This document shows positions 1-8,184 of a stretch of 18,790 nucleotides of DNA, in pieces; positions within the stretch are counted from its first letter, which is position 1, and every line of letters begins with the position of its first letter. A model generated the notes under the pieces. That model was not told where the DNA came from. It searched no databases and worked only from the letters and a program-made list of their open reading frames with translations. The stretch is taken from assembly GCA_021802305.1 (NCBI GenBank), contig JAKAAD010000007.1, positions 1-18,790 of the forward strand. Direction: 5' to 3'. This DNA comes from a bacterium (lineage in GTDB: Bacteria > Chlamydiota > Chlamydiia > Chlamydiales > Rhabdochlamydiaceae). The position numbers were made by a program, and so were the translations under genes.

Positions 1-168
1 ATGCACTTCCTCTTTTAGATACATGCCAGCATAAGTTGCCATTTTTATGCCCAAAATGGCAACTTAGTGGCATTTTTTGAGGTAGGCAAAAAGGCTTATC
101 ATTCGTATGCAAATAAATTTCTTGCCCTCGTATAAAAAAAAATGTAAAAGCATGTACCGAGGCCGGAC
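1..168. other. Leader/intergenic region upstream of the SNF2 gene
   Basis: There is no convincing gene here. The stretch holds a perfect inverted repeat (listed separately) and an AT-rich tract containing TATAAA at 131-136, a possible -10 box for the SNF2 operon, although no good -35 lies 16-18 nt upstream of it. A GAGG-like ribosome-binding site lies just upstream of the ATG at 169. On the minus strand an ATG at 24 opens a frame that runs off the window. In C. trachomatis, as I remember it, this side of snf2 carries the divergent tig-clpP-clpX cluster, so a divergent gene beginning outside the window would fit. Confidence 0.5.
32..66. repeat. Perfect 14-bp inverted repeat with 7-nt loop
   Basis: The arm TAAGTTGCCATTTT at 32-45 is exactly reverse-complemented at 53-66, with the loop TATGCCC between. 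A T6 run follows at 72-77, but 5 nt beyond the stem rather than directly abutting it. The stem is GC-rich only in its middle. It could be a poor intrinsic terminator for an upstream gene, a dyad operator for the divergent promoters, or an mRNA hairpin. Confidence 0.7.
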
Positions 169-3100
169 ATGCTAAACTTTCGAAAACTTAGAAGAGACTT
201 CTCTCCCAATATTGTGAAGGAGGGAAAAGAGCTCTTTGAGAAGCAAAAGATTTTATCGGCAAAATTACTGCATCTCGATGCGAAGACGCTTTGTTTGACA
301 GGACAGGTTCTCGGTCAGTTTGACAATAGCTATGAGAGTAAAGTAGAGATCAATCGACATGAATGCGAGTTGATCGATTCGGATTGCGATTGTCCGTACA
401 ATTGTGATTGTCAACACTTAGCAGCTTTGCTCTTTTACCTCGAGCATCATCTCGATCACATTCTCGTCACATTTTCCAAAGAAAACGATCTGCAGAAGAT
501 GGACAATGTGCAAGAGCGAGAGCAACTGCTAGAAAAAATCAAAGAAGCAGAGATCAAAGAAGTACAACGTCACGAAGAGCAATACCAAAGAGAATTTCTC
601 GATGAATATATTAATGCAGCGAAACTTCTTGCGGGTTCTCCCTTTTTTCGGGCACCGGAAAAAAAGGAGATTGATCGAGCAGACCTTGAAATCGTGTTTA
701 CTCCCATCTCTGCGGAGAATCGTACGAGTGTGGAATTGCAATTTGTGCTGCGCATGCCATTACGCACAAAACCCTTATTTGTACCAAACGCGAAAAAATT
801 TTTAGAAGCGCTCCAATATGAAGAACCTCTTTTTATTGGAAGTCGAAAGTATTGCTTTTCTCTCGACTCCTTTGCAGGAAGCCAAAAGAATATCGCGAAG
901 ATGATTATCGATTGCGGACGCACGTTAGAAAATGCACAAACGGACAAGCAAATGCGCATCGTACATGTTGGCATTGAAACATTTGGCATGATGCTGGCAG
1001 AATGCAACGCAGAAGCAATCAGAGGAAAAGCGGAGGGTTTGACCTTTTATTCATCCACAAAAGAGGAAGAAGAGGATGAAGAAAAAGAGGCCCGAAAAGG
1101 GTCGCTCGAAATCAATTTCACTCGTACGTTGGGAATCTACGAAGGTTCTTTAGATGCCCCTGTAAAAGTACACCCAGGGTTTGCGCAGCTCAGTTTTTCC
1201 TTAGAGTATATTCCTCCGCCTACATGCAAAGTGTTGATCAACCCCGTGCTCTTTTTGCATGAAAAAAACGTGCAAATTGATGAAGTTTGCTTCTTGGAAT
1301 GTGCAAAGCCGGGATTGCTATATAAAGGCACCTATTTTCGCTTCCCAGAAAACATTTGTCGTTCGCATTTAAAGGGTCTTAAAGAAATTCGAGATATGAC
1401 GATTCCACAACCCCTTTTTGGCACCCTTATAGAAAATGCACTTGTTCAAATGTCATGCTATGGCAAGATCCTGAATCCAGAGGCTGTGCAACAATTTGTC
1501 ACGCTTCCATTCGTTGGACAATTGCAAGTGATTTGCGATCTTTCTTATCTCGATGGAGAACTCGAGGCGAATGTTTCCTTTAATTACGAAGGAAAGATCA
1601 TTCCTTATAATGTCGCAAAGCTTACTTGTGAAGACCTTCAAAGCTTTGTGACAAAAAAAGGGATTCTTGCTCGCAATCTCGTAGAAGAGAGCCAAACCAT
1701 CGATGATTTGTTTCAAGATTTTTTATATATCCAAGAGGCAGGAACATTTGTCACAAAGTCTGAAAAAAAGATCGTCGAATTTATGACAGAGGTCGTACCG
1801 CGCAATCGAGAACGCGTGTTGTTTCATTGTCCTCAAAATTTGCTCGATCAATTTGTATACGACAAGACGCAATGTACACTTACGTTGAAAGAGACAGATC
1901 GCATTGATGTATATCAAATCGCATTGAAAGTAGATGGAGATTTGCGTGGAGTGAGTATAGATCAATTGTGGGAGTGTCTCAATGCAAAGAAAGGATTTAT
2001 CGAATTGCACGCAGGCCGTTCGAAATCCAAAAAGGGGGAGCCTCTACGCCCATCCAAGATTTTAGTGTTGGACCTCGAACGATTGAGCGGTGTTGTGCAA
2101 TTTTTTGATGAAATGGGCATTGAAGTACTAGACGATTGTACACTGGAAAGACCCCTTTGGAATTTAGCCAATATCGATCACAGTCAATTTGAAGGATTGC
2201 CCGTGGCATTTAGCATGAGCAAACGGCTGGAAGAGATTCGCAAGCAAATGCTGGGAGAGAGTCACTATGATTTCGCAGAAATCCCTGAAGAGATTCGCGC
2301 AAAACTTCGCAATTACCAAAAAGAAGGCGTGCGATGGCTAGAAAGACTCAGGAGTATGTATTTAAATGGAATCTTAGCCGATGACATGGGACTAGGAAAA
2401 ACCTTGCAGGCGATCGTTGCGCTTGCACAAGCGATGCAGAAAAAGGGAGGGCAAGCACTCGTTGTCTGTCCAACGTCTCTTCTATACAACTGGAAAGAAG
2501 AGATTTCGAAATTCCATCCCCATTTCAAAGTAATGGTTGTCGATGGAATTCCCAATCAACGCAAAAAATTGCTGGCGAGTAGGCAATCTTACGATGTGCT
2601 CATCACTTCTTACACACTTCTACAAAAAGATATTGAGCAGTACTCCCAAATGCAATTTGTGTACGCCATTTTGGATGAAGCGCAACACATTAAAAATCGC
2701 GGTACGCGCAATGCCAAATCAGTGAAAATGATCAAGGCGGTTCATCGACTCATCCTCTCCGGAACTCCGATAGAAAATTCCCTTGAAGAGCTATGGAGTC
2801 TCTTTGATTTCTTGATGCCCGGGTTTTTAGGTACATTTGAACGCTTTGTGGAAAAATACGTGCGCGCTTATGGAAAAGAACAATCAAAGAATCTGAATTA
2901 CCTGCGCAAAAAAGTGGCGCCTTTCATCCTGCGACGCATGAAAAGCGAAGTGCTCGACGATCTTCCGCCGATCTCGGAAATCGTCTATCATTGTCAACTC
3001 ACCGATGTGCAAAAAGAATTGTACTATTCCTATGCAGCAACTGCACGCGATGAGCTCGTCAAACTCGTAGAACGCGATGGATTTGATCGAGTACAAATCC

Positions 3101-3693
3101 ACGTGCTTGCAACACTTACGCGCCTTAAGCAGATCTGTTGCCACCCGGCGATTTTTGCTAAGGAAAAGGCAGAACCCGGAGATTCTGCAAAATATGAAAT
3201 GCTCCAAGAGCTTTTGCACACGCTGATCGAAGGAAAGCACAAAACTGTCATCTTTTCACAATACACGCGCATGCTGGAAATCATGCGCAATGATTTTACG
3301 ATGCAGGGTGTTCCCATTTGTTATCTCGATGGTGGAACTAAAAATCGCCTCGAAATTGTTAAGCAATTTAACGAAGATCCATCGATTCCGATTTTTCTCG
3401 TTTCTCTGAAAGCAGGAGGTACTGGATTAAATCTCGTTGGGGCGGACACTGTCATTCATTATGACATGTGGTGGAACCCTGCTGTAGAGAGTCAAGCAAC
3501 AGATCGCGTGCACAGATTAGGGCAAAAGCAATCCGTTTCTACATACAAATTGATCACTCTTGGAACCATTGAAGAAAAAATTGCCGAAAAGCAGAGAGGG
3601 AAAAAAGGATTGGTCAAGAAAGTCGTAAGTTGCGATGATGAGGCCATTTCCAGATTAACCTGGGAAGATGTATTAGAAATATTGGAAACATAA
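169..3693 (+). CDS. SNF2/Rad54-family DNA helicase with N-terminal SWIM zinc finger
   Basis: This is a double-stranded-DNA translocase of helicase superfamily 2, thought to remodel protein-DNA complexes or displace RNA polymerase. Near the N-terminus is a SWIM-type zinc finger (C73-x-C75 ... C81-x-H83, with an extra C79). A long middle region of about 600 residues, with an acidic patch near residue 300, precedes the SNF2 core: Walker A DDMGLGKT near residue 739, DEAQ motif II near 836, then SGTPIENSLEELWSLFDFL. The C-terminal helicase lobe carries SLKAGGTGLNLVGAD and the motif VI segment ATDRVHRLGQ near 1110. At 1174 residues its size matches the large chlamydial SNF2 proteins. The ATG at 169 has GAGG upstream. 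It is the first gene of a tight run with mreB and pckG, the order known in Chlamydia. The family call is firm; the cellular substrate is unknown. Confidence 0.95.
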   Translation: MLNFRKLRRDFSPNIVKEGKELFEKQKILSAKLLHLDAKTLCLTGQVLGQFDNSYESKVEINRHECELIDSDCDCPYNCDCQHLAALLFYLEHHLDHILVTFSKENDLQKMDNVQEREQLLEKIKEAEIKEVQRHEEQYQREFLDEYINAAKLLAGSPFFRAPEKKEIDRADLEIVFTPISAENRTSVELQFVLRMPLRTKPLFVPNAKKFLEALQYEEPLFIGSRKYCFSLDSFAGSQKNIAKMIIDCGRTLENAQTDKQMRIVHVGIETFGMMLAECNAEAIRGKAEGLTFYSSTKEEEEDEEKEARKGSLEINFTRTLGIYEGSLDAPVKVHPGFAQLSFSLEYIPPPTCKVLINPVLFLHEKNVQIDEVCFLECAKPGLLYKGTYFRFPENICRSHLKGLKEIRDMTIPQPLFGTLIENALVQMSCYGKILNPEAVQQFVTLPFVGQLQVICDLSYLDGELEANVSFNYEGKIIPYNVAKLTCEDLQSFVTKKGILARNLVEESQTIDDLFQDFLYIQEAGTFVTKSEKKIVEFMTEVVPRNRERVLFHCPQNLLDQFVYDKTQCTLTLKETDRIDVYQIALKVDGDLRGVSIDQLWECLNAKKGFIELHAGRSKSKKGEPLRPSKILVLDLERLSGVVQFFDEMGIEVLDDCTLERPLWNLANIDHSQFEGLPVAFSMSKRLEEIRKQMLGESHYDFAEIPEEIRAKLRNYQKEGVRWLERLRSMYLNGILADDMGLGKTLQAIVALAQAMQKKGGQALVVCPTSLLYNWKEEISKFHPHFKVMVVDGIPNQRKKLLASRQSYDVLITSYTLLQKDIEQYSQMQFVYAILDEAQHIKNRGTRNAKSVKMIKAVHRLILSGTPIENSLEELWSLFDFLMPGFLGTFERFVEKYVRAYGKEQSKNLNYLRKKVAPFILRRMKSEVLDDLPPISEIVYHCQLTDVQKELYYSYAATARDELVKLVERDGFDRVQIHVLATLTRLKQICCHPAIFAKEKAEPGDSAKYEMLQELLHTLIEGKHKTVIFSQYTRMLEIMRNDFTMQGVPICYLDGGTKNRLEIVKQFNEDPSIPIFLVSLKAGGTGLNLVGADTVIHYDMWWNPAVESQATDRVHRLGQKQSVSTYKLITLGTIEEKIAEKQRGKKGLVKKVVSCDDEAISRLTWEDVLEILET

Positions 3694-3700
3694 TTGATTC

Positions 3701-4795
3701 ATGCCCCAAATACAACGGCAGCAAGTGAAGACTTCGTTTCATAAGTTGAAGGATGAGTGGATTCGTCGATTTGGCAAGTTTTCCGGTCTCATCGTAAATG
3801 ACATTGGCATTGATTTAGGCACTGCAAATACGCTTGTATATGTCAAAGGAAAGGGAGTGGTTCTTGCAGAGCCTTCCGTTGTTGCTGTCGATGCTTCAAC
3901 CAATGAAGTGTTAGCCATTGGGCATAAGGCAAAGGCGATGTTTGGCAAAACGCCGCGAACCATTCATGCGGTACGACCTATGAAAGATGGAGTCATTGCT
4001 GATTTTGAGATTGCAGAGGGAATGCTCAAAGAGCTCATCAAAAGAGTGACCCCTGTCCGCAGTTTCTTCCGCCCAAAGATTTTAATTGCAGTCCCCTCTG
4101 GAATTACAGGAGTAGAAAAGCGCGCTGTTGAAGATTCTGCTCTTCGTGCAGGAGCACAAGAGGTCATTCTCATTGAAGAACCGATGGCCGCTGCGATTGG
4201 AGTCGATCTACCGGTACACGAACCTTCTGCCAGCATGATCATTGATATTGGGGGAGGAACGACGGAGATCGCCATTATTTCTCTTGGAGGCATTGTGGAA
4301 TCGCGATCGCTGCGCATTGCAGGAGATGAATTCGACGAAGCCATTGTGAACTACATGCGTCGCACTTACAATTTAATGATTGGTCCAAGAACAGCAGAAG
4401 AAATTAAAGTGACCATAGGTTCTGTCTATCCTTTAGGAGATCAAGAATTGGAAATGGAAGTACGCGGTCGAGACCAGGTGACGGGGCTGCCTACCACAAA
4501 GCGCATCAATTCTGTAGAAGTACGCGAGTGCCTTTCCGAACCGATTTTACAAATCATGGAAAATGTCATCCTTACAATGGAAAAGTGTCCTCCAGAGCTT
4601 GCCGCGGATCTTGTAGAGCGAGGAATGGTATTAGCAGGCGGAGGAGCATTGCTCAAAGGGATAGATAAGGCATTGATTAAAGCAACCGGAGTTCCGGTGA
4701 CAGTTGCGCCCAATCCGTTATTCGCCGTCTGTCTAGGAACGGGTAAAGCACTCAATTACCTAGAGGAATTAAAAAAAAGAAAAACTTTTTTTTGA
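3701..4795 (+). CDS. mreB: Rod-shape/division actin homologue MreB
   Basis: MreB is a cytoplasmic actin-like ATPase that polymerises on the inner membrane and directs peptidoglycan synthesis. In chlamydiae, which lack FtsZ, it acts at the division septum. The nucleotide-binding motifs are clear: phosphate-1 DIGIDLGTANTLVYVKGKG near residues 35-53, phosphate-2 IIDIGGGTTEIAIISLGG near 180-197, and the adenosine motif MVLAGGGALLKGIDK near 308-322. About 30 basic and aromatic residues precede the canonical MreB start (IVNDIGIDLGT), an N-terminal extension I also associate with chlamydial MreB. The start is 7 nt after the SNF2 stop with no strong Shine-Dalgarno, so translation may be coupled. The 3' end is rich in homopolymers (A8 and T8 runs encoding KKRKTFF). 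Confidence 0.97.
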   Translation: MPQIQRQQVKTSFHKLKDEWIRRFGKFSGLIVNDIGIDLGTANTLVYVKGKGVVLAEPSVVAVDASTNEVLAIGHKAKAMFGKTPRTIHAVRPMKDGVIADFEIAEGMLKELIKRVTPVRSFFRPKILIAVPSGITGVEKRAVEDSALRAGAQEVILIEEPMAAAIGVDLPVHEPSASMIIDIGGGTTEIAIISLGGIVESRSLRIAGDEFDEAIVNYMRRTYNLMIGPRTAEEIKVTIGSVYPLGDQELEMEVRGRDQVTGLPTTKRINSVEVRECLSEPILQIMENVILTMEKCPPELAADLVERGMVLAGGGALLKGIDKALIKATGVPVTVAPNPLFAVCLGTGKALNYLEELKKRKTFF

Positions 4796-4803
4796 ATTCA
4801 TGA

Positions 4804-6609
4804 ATGTATAAAGGCGAACTGAAGATCAAACATCCAATATTACATCAGTGGATCCATGAAGTTGCAACCCTCTGTAAGCCGGATCGCATCTATGTTTGCG
4901 ATGGCTCAGAGGAAGAGCAGCGCATGTTCGCACAAGAACTTGTGGGGGGGCATACTGCAATTGCTTTACATCCCAACAAACGCCCCCATAGTTATTTGTT
5001 TCGTTCTACTCCAGATGATGTTGCGCGAACAGAAAGCGTCACCTTCATCTGTTCCCCCACAGCAGAAGAGGCAGGTCCGACCAATCATTGGCTAGATCCT
5101 GCAAAGGCGAAAGAAGAGCTGCGCGAGAGATTTACAGGATGCATGCGCGGAAGGATTTTGTATGTCATCCCGTATTGCATGGGACCGCTAGATTCGCCAT
5201 TTCGCGTCTTTGGCGTGGAGTTTACAGATTCTCGCTACGTGGTTCTTAATATGCGCATGATGACGCGCATGGGAAACAGAGTGCTTGCTGCTATGGGAAA
5301 GGAACCATTTGTGCCGGGAGTGCATTCCGTGGGCGTTCCATTGGAAAAGGGAGAGAAGGACATGATGTGGCCTACCAATCCCAAAAAGAAAATCATCGCC
5401 CATTTTCCCAAAGAGCGAGAAATTTGGTCTTATGGAAGTGGCTATGGTGGAAATGCTCTCCTTGGGAAAAAATGCCTTGCTTTGCGCATTGCATCTGTTC
5501 TTGCAAGAGATGAAGGATGGCTCGCTGAACACATGCTCATCATGAGCGTGATCAATCCACAAGGAGAGAAACGGTATTTTGCAGCAGCCTTTCCGAGTGC
5601 TTGCGGAAAGACGAATCTTGCCATGTTGCAATCGATTCTTCCAGGATGGACCGTGCAGACGGTAGGCGATGATATTGCCTGGATACGCATTGGTTCTGAT
5701 GGGCGATTGTGGGCGATTAACCCGGAAGCGGGATTTTTTGGCGTGGCACCGGGTACCTCTTTTCAAAGCAATCCCATGATCATGCGCACGATTGAGCGCA
5801 ATGCGATTTTTACTAATGTCGCCCTTACTGATGATCGCGATGTCTGGTGGGAGGGCATGACAGAATCACCTCCTGATCATCTCACAGATTGGCAAGGACA
5901 ATCGTGGAATCCCCGTTGTAATACACCGGCAGCTCACCGCAATGCGCGCTTCACTGTCGCCACATCGCAATGCCCCGGATTAGATCCTGATTGGGAATCC
6001 CCACAAGGAGTTCCTCTTGCCGGCATTATCTTTGGAGGGAGACGTGCAACGACCATTCCTTTAGTGCGCGAAGCACGTAGCTGGCAACAGGGCGTTTTGT
6101 TTGGTGCCACCGTGACCTCAGAACTCACTGCAGCACAAGAGGGAGAATTTGGAAAGGTACGTCATGATCCCTTTGCAATGTTGCCGTTTTGTGGCTACAA
6201 CATGGCAGATTACTTCGCACACTGGCTTGAATTGGCCAAAAAGACAGCTCCTGAAAAATTGCCCAAGATTTTTTACGTCAATTGGTTTCGAAGAAATGAG
6301 AAAGGGAAATTTCTATGGCCAGGATTTAGTGAAAATATCCGTGTGATTAAATGGTGTTTTGAACGCCTTGCAGGCAACGCAAAGGCACGTGCGACACCCA
6401 TAGGATACATTCCCATCAAAAGCGCTTTCGATATCCACGGACTTCAGGTAAAAGAGGAAGCTCTGGAAGAGCTTTTTTCTTTCGATCCGGAGGCATGGAG
6501 GAACGAGATCACAGAGTCTAAGCGATATTTTGAACTTTTTGGCCGTCGATTTCCTAAAGAGCTTCAGCAAGAACTCGCAGAGATAGAAAGCAAATTATCG
6601 AAAACGTAA
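4804..6609 (+). CDS. pckG: Phosphoenolpyruvate carboxykinase (GTP)
   Basis: This enzyme converts oxaloacetate plus GTP to phosphoenolpyruvate, CO2 and GDP. It links the truncated chlamydial TCA cycle to gluconeogenesis. At 601 residues it has the usual length of the GTP-dependent family. Diagnostic segments are SPFRVFGVEFTDS (about 131-143), YGSGYGGNALLGKK (210-223), the P-loop/active-site segment FPSACGKTNLAML (263-275) with reactive Cys267, the metal-binding GDDIAW (288-293), and NPEAGFFGVAPGT (306-318). The ATG is 8 nt after the mreB stop, with no clear ribosome-binding site. It converges on ndk with only 6 nt between stop codons, which leaves no room for a separate terminator. The snf2-mreB-pckG order matches Chlamydia. 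Confidence 0.97.
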   Translation: MYKGELKIKHPILHQWIHEVATLCKPDRIYVCDGSEEEQRMFAQELVGGHTAIALHPNKRPHSYLFRSTPDDVARTESVTFICSPTAEEAGPTNHWLDPAKAKEELRERFTGCMRGRILYVIPYCMGPLDSPFRVFGVEFTDSRYVVLNMRMMTRMGNRVLAAMGKEPFVPGVHSVGVPLEKGEKDMMWPTNPKKKIIAHFPKEREIWSYGSGYGGNALLGKKCLALRIASVLARDEGWLAEHMLIMSVINPQGEKRYFAAAFPSACGKTNLAMLQSILPGWTVQTVGDDIAWIRIGSDGRLWAINPEAGFFGVAPGTSFQSNPMIMRTIERNAIFTNVALTDDRDVWWEGMTESPPDHLTDWQGQSWNPRCNTPAAHRNARFTVATSQCPGLDPDWESPQGVPLAGIIFGGRRATTIPLVREARSWQQGVLFGATVTSELTAAQEGEFGKVRHDPFAMLPFCGYNMADYFAHWLELAKKTAPEKLPKIFYVNWFRRNEKGKFLWPGFSENIRVIKWCFERLAGNAKARATPIGYIPIKSAFDIHGLQVKEEALEELFSFDPEAWRNEITESKRYFELFGRRFPKELQQELAEIESKLSKT

Positions 6610-6615
6610 TGGGCA

Positions 6616-7041
6616 TTATCGTGGGAAAAGCTCGGTTGCTTTAAAGAAAAAAGGGATCTCTTGTTGTGCTGTTTGCGGGCTATCGGATCCATGAATGACA
6701 TTGCGATCAATGGAATGAGCGAGGTCTGCGCGAATAGAACCAGGCTTTGCTTCTTTGGGATTGGTCGCGCCCATTAATTCACGGTTTTTTGCAATCGCAT
6801 TTTCTCCTTCTAACACCATGACGACGACAGGACCTTCAGTCATGAAAGTGACGAGTTCTTGAAAAAATGGTTTGTGTGCATGGATGCCATAAAAAGCCTT
6901 GGCTTGATCGACAGTCAATCTCAACATCTTCATTGCAATAACTTGTAATCCTGCTTTTTCAAAGCGATGCACAATGTTGCCGATGTGGTTTTCTGCCACG
7001 GCATCCGGTTTAATAATAGAAAGAGTTTTTTCTCGAGGCAT
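6616..7041 (-). CDS. ndk: Nucleoside diphosphate kinase
   Basis: Ndk transfers the gamma-phosphate between nucleoside tri- and diphosphates through a phosphohistidine, balancing NTP pools. From the start at 7041 the protein has 141 residues, the usual bacterial length. It opens with REKTLSIIKPDAV, carries the nucleotide-binding/active-site segment RNVIHGSDSP with His117, and ends in a typical FF-x-ELF tail. The frame stays open upstream to an ATG at 7134, but those 31 residues are basic, unlike the family, and contain a good promoter. I therefore chose 7041. The gene stands alone on this strand between pckG (convergent) and a glycosyltransferase gene (divergent). Confidence 0.96.
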   Translation of the reverse strand: MPREKTLSIIKPDAVAENHIGNIVHRFEKAGLQVIAMKMLRLTVDQAKAFYGIHAHKPFFQELVTFMTEGPVVVMVLEGENAIAKNRELMGATNPKEAKPGSIRADLAHSIDRNVIHGSDSPQTAQQEIPFFFKATELFPR

Positions 7042-7061
7042 AAAATTTTTTCTTTTGGATA

Positions 7062-7091
7062 ATGATAAGCCTTTGTTCAAGAATTTGTCAA
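7062..7091 (-). promoter_or_regulatory. Sigma-66/sigma-70-type promoter for ndk
   Basis: Read on the minus strand, a perfect -35 TTGACA (7091-7086) is followed, after 18 nt, by the -10 TATCAT (7067-7062), which matches 5 of 6 consensus bases. Transcription would begin near 7055, about 14 nt before the ndk ATG at 7041. This also argues against the longer upstream start. The box identities are seen directly; activity is inferred. Confidence 0.65.
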
Positions 7092-7101
7092 TCGATATCA
7101 T
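7073..7101 (+). promoter_or_regulatory. Possible promoter for the glycosyltransferase gene
   Basis: TTGTTC (7073-7078, only 3 of 6 consensus bases) and TATCAT (7096-7101, 5 of 6) are separated by 17 nt. Initiation about 6-8 nt downstream would fall on or beside the ATG at 7108, giving a leaderless message, which agrees with the absence of a Shine-Dalgarno there. It overlaps the oppositely directed ndk promoter. Confidence 0.35.
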
Positions 7102-7107
7102 AGTTGT

Positions 7108-8184
7108 ATGTTTTTTGAACTTTCGTCCATACATCGTATTTTGGTGATTAAGTTAAGGCATTTAGGAGACGTACTTCTCACAACTCCGCTTTTTTCTGTT
7201 TTGAAGGGTCGATTTCCCCATGCAGAAATCGATGCCTACGTATATAAGGACGCTCTACCAATTCTCGAAGGAAATCCTGACGTATCCCACTGTCATTATT
7301 GCGATCCTGCCTGGAAGAAATTGTCATGGTGGAACCGCTTGGCAAAAGAGCGCGCATTGTTGCGAGAGATTCGTGCTCGAAGGTACGATCTCGTGATACA
7401 GTTGACGGAAGGAGACCGCGGCGCGATCGCAGCACGTCTATCCAGTGCTTCCATTCGCATAGGTTGTGATCCAAAGGGGGAAGGCTTCCTGGGTAAAAAA
7501 AATTGCTATTCGCATATCATTCCTTCTCCACCACAAGCAAGACACTGCGTCGAGAGGCATTTAGATGCAGCAAGATGCCTAGGCATCTTCCCTAAACCAG
7601 AAGAGCGAGAGCTCTCGTTTTATCTTCCAGAAGAGGCAACTTCCAGAGTGCGTTCGTTGGTGGGAAAGGAGGATTTTCTCCTCGTCCACCCGTTTGCTCG
7701 ATGGTCATGGAAACATGTATCTGTTGAGCAACTTGTAGCATGGGTCCGAGCACTCCATGCGCGTGGAGAACGCATCGTACTCTCAGGAAGTGGTGCCGAA
7801 GAGATAGCAATCATCGATCGACTCCTTTCCCTCTTGCAGGGCGTTCCTCTCCTGAACCTTGCAGGAAAACTTTCTATTAAAGAATTAGGAGCTCTCATCG
7901 CTTCTGCAAAAGCGCTCTTTTGCGTGGATTCACTGCCACTTCATTTAGCTTCTGCATTCAAGACGCCGGTAGTGGTGTTGTTTGGCCCAACGTGCGAAAA
8001 AAAATGGGGACCTTGGATGCATCCAGCTGCTGAGGTGGTGACATCACAACACACTTGCCGCCCCTGTTTGCAAGCAGGTTGTGGAGGAAGCAAAAAAAGC
8101 GATTGCTTGCTCTCTTTAACCACGGAGCAAATCCTAGCCGCATATGAGCGCGTTACAACGAAAAGTCTTTCCCTAGGTAAATAG
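7108..8184 (+). CDS. Glycosyltransferase family 9, WaaQ/heptosyltransferase-like
   Basis: GT9 enzymes add heptose (or related sugars) from ADP-activated donors to the lipopolysaccharide inner core on the cytoplasmic face of the inner membrane. The 358-residue protein shows the family start ILVIKLRHLGDVLLTTP (11-27), a donor-site segment HPFARWSWKH (194-203), and VDSLPLHLASAFKTPVVVLFGPT (273-295). It also has a C-terminal cysteine set (C317, C320, C325, C333 in CRPCLQAGCGG...DC) that resembles WaaQ, the heptosyltransferase III group. The donor sugar cannot be read from sequence, so I give no symbol. No Shine-Dalgarno precedes the ATG. Its last 32 nt overlap the 3' end of lptB on the other strand. 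Chlamydiaceae LPS is lipid A plus Kdo only, so a core-type transferase suggests a richer LPS. Confidence 0.88.
   Translation: MFFELSSIHRILVIKLRHLGDVLLTTPLFSVLKGRFPHAEIDAYVYKDALPILEGNPDVSHCHYCDPAWKKLSWWNRLAKERALLREIRARRYDLVIQLTEGDRGAIAARLSSASIRIGCDPKGEGFLGKKNCYSHIIPSPPQARHCVERHLDAARCLGIFPKPEERELSFYLPEEATSRVRSLVGKEDFLLVHPFARWSWKHVSVEQLVAWVRALHARGERIVLSGSGAEEIAIIDRLLSLLQGVPLLNLAGKLSIKELGALIASAKALFCVDSLPLHLASAFKTPVVVLFGPTCEKKWGPWMHPAAEVVTSQHTCRPCLQAGCGGSKKSDCLLSLTTEQILAAYERVTTKSLSLGK

Noticed and set aside
570..1007. 145-residue minus-strand open frame inside the SNF2 gene
   Set aside because: It is a shadow of the coding strand: rich in Ser, Cys and Phe, with no recognisable domain.
5188..5766. 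192-residue minus-strand open frame inside pckG
   Set aside because: It is wholly antisense to a highly conserved enzyme, has no family-like motif, and shows the composition expected of a shadow frame.
7042..7134. N-terminal extension of ndk to an upstream ATG
   Set aside because: The extra 31 residues are unlike Ndk, overlap the start of the divergent gene and contain the TTGACA/TATCAT promoter.
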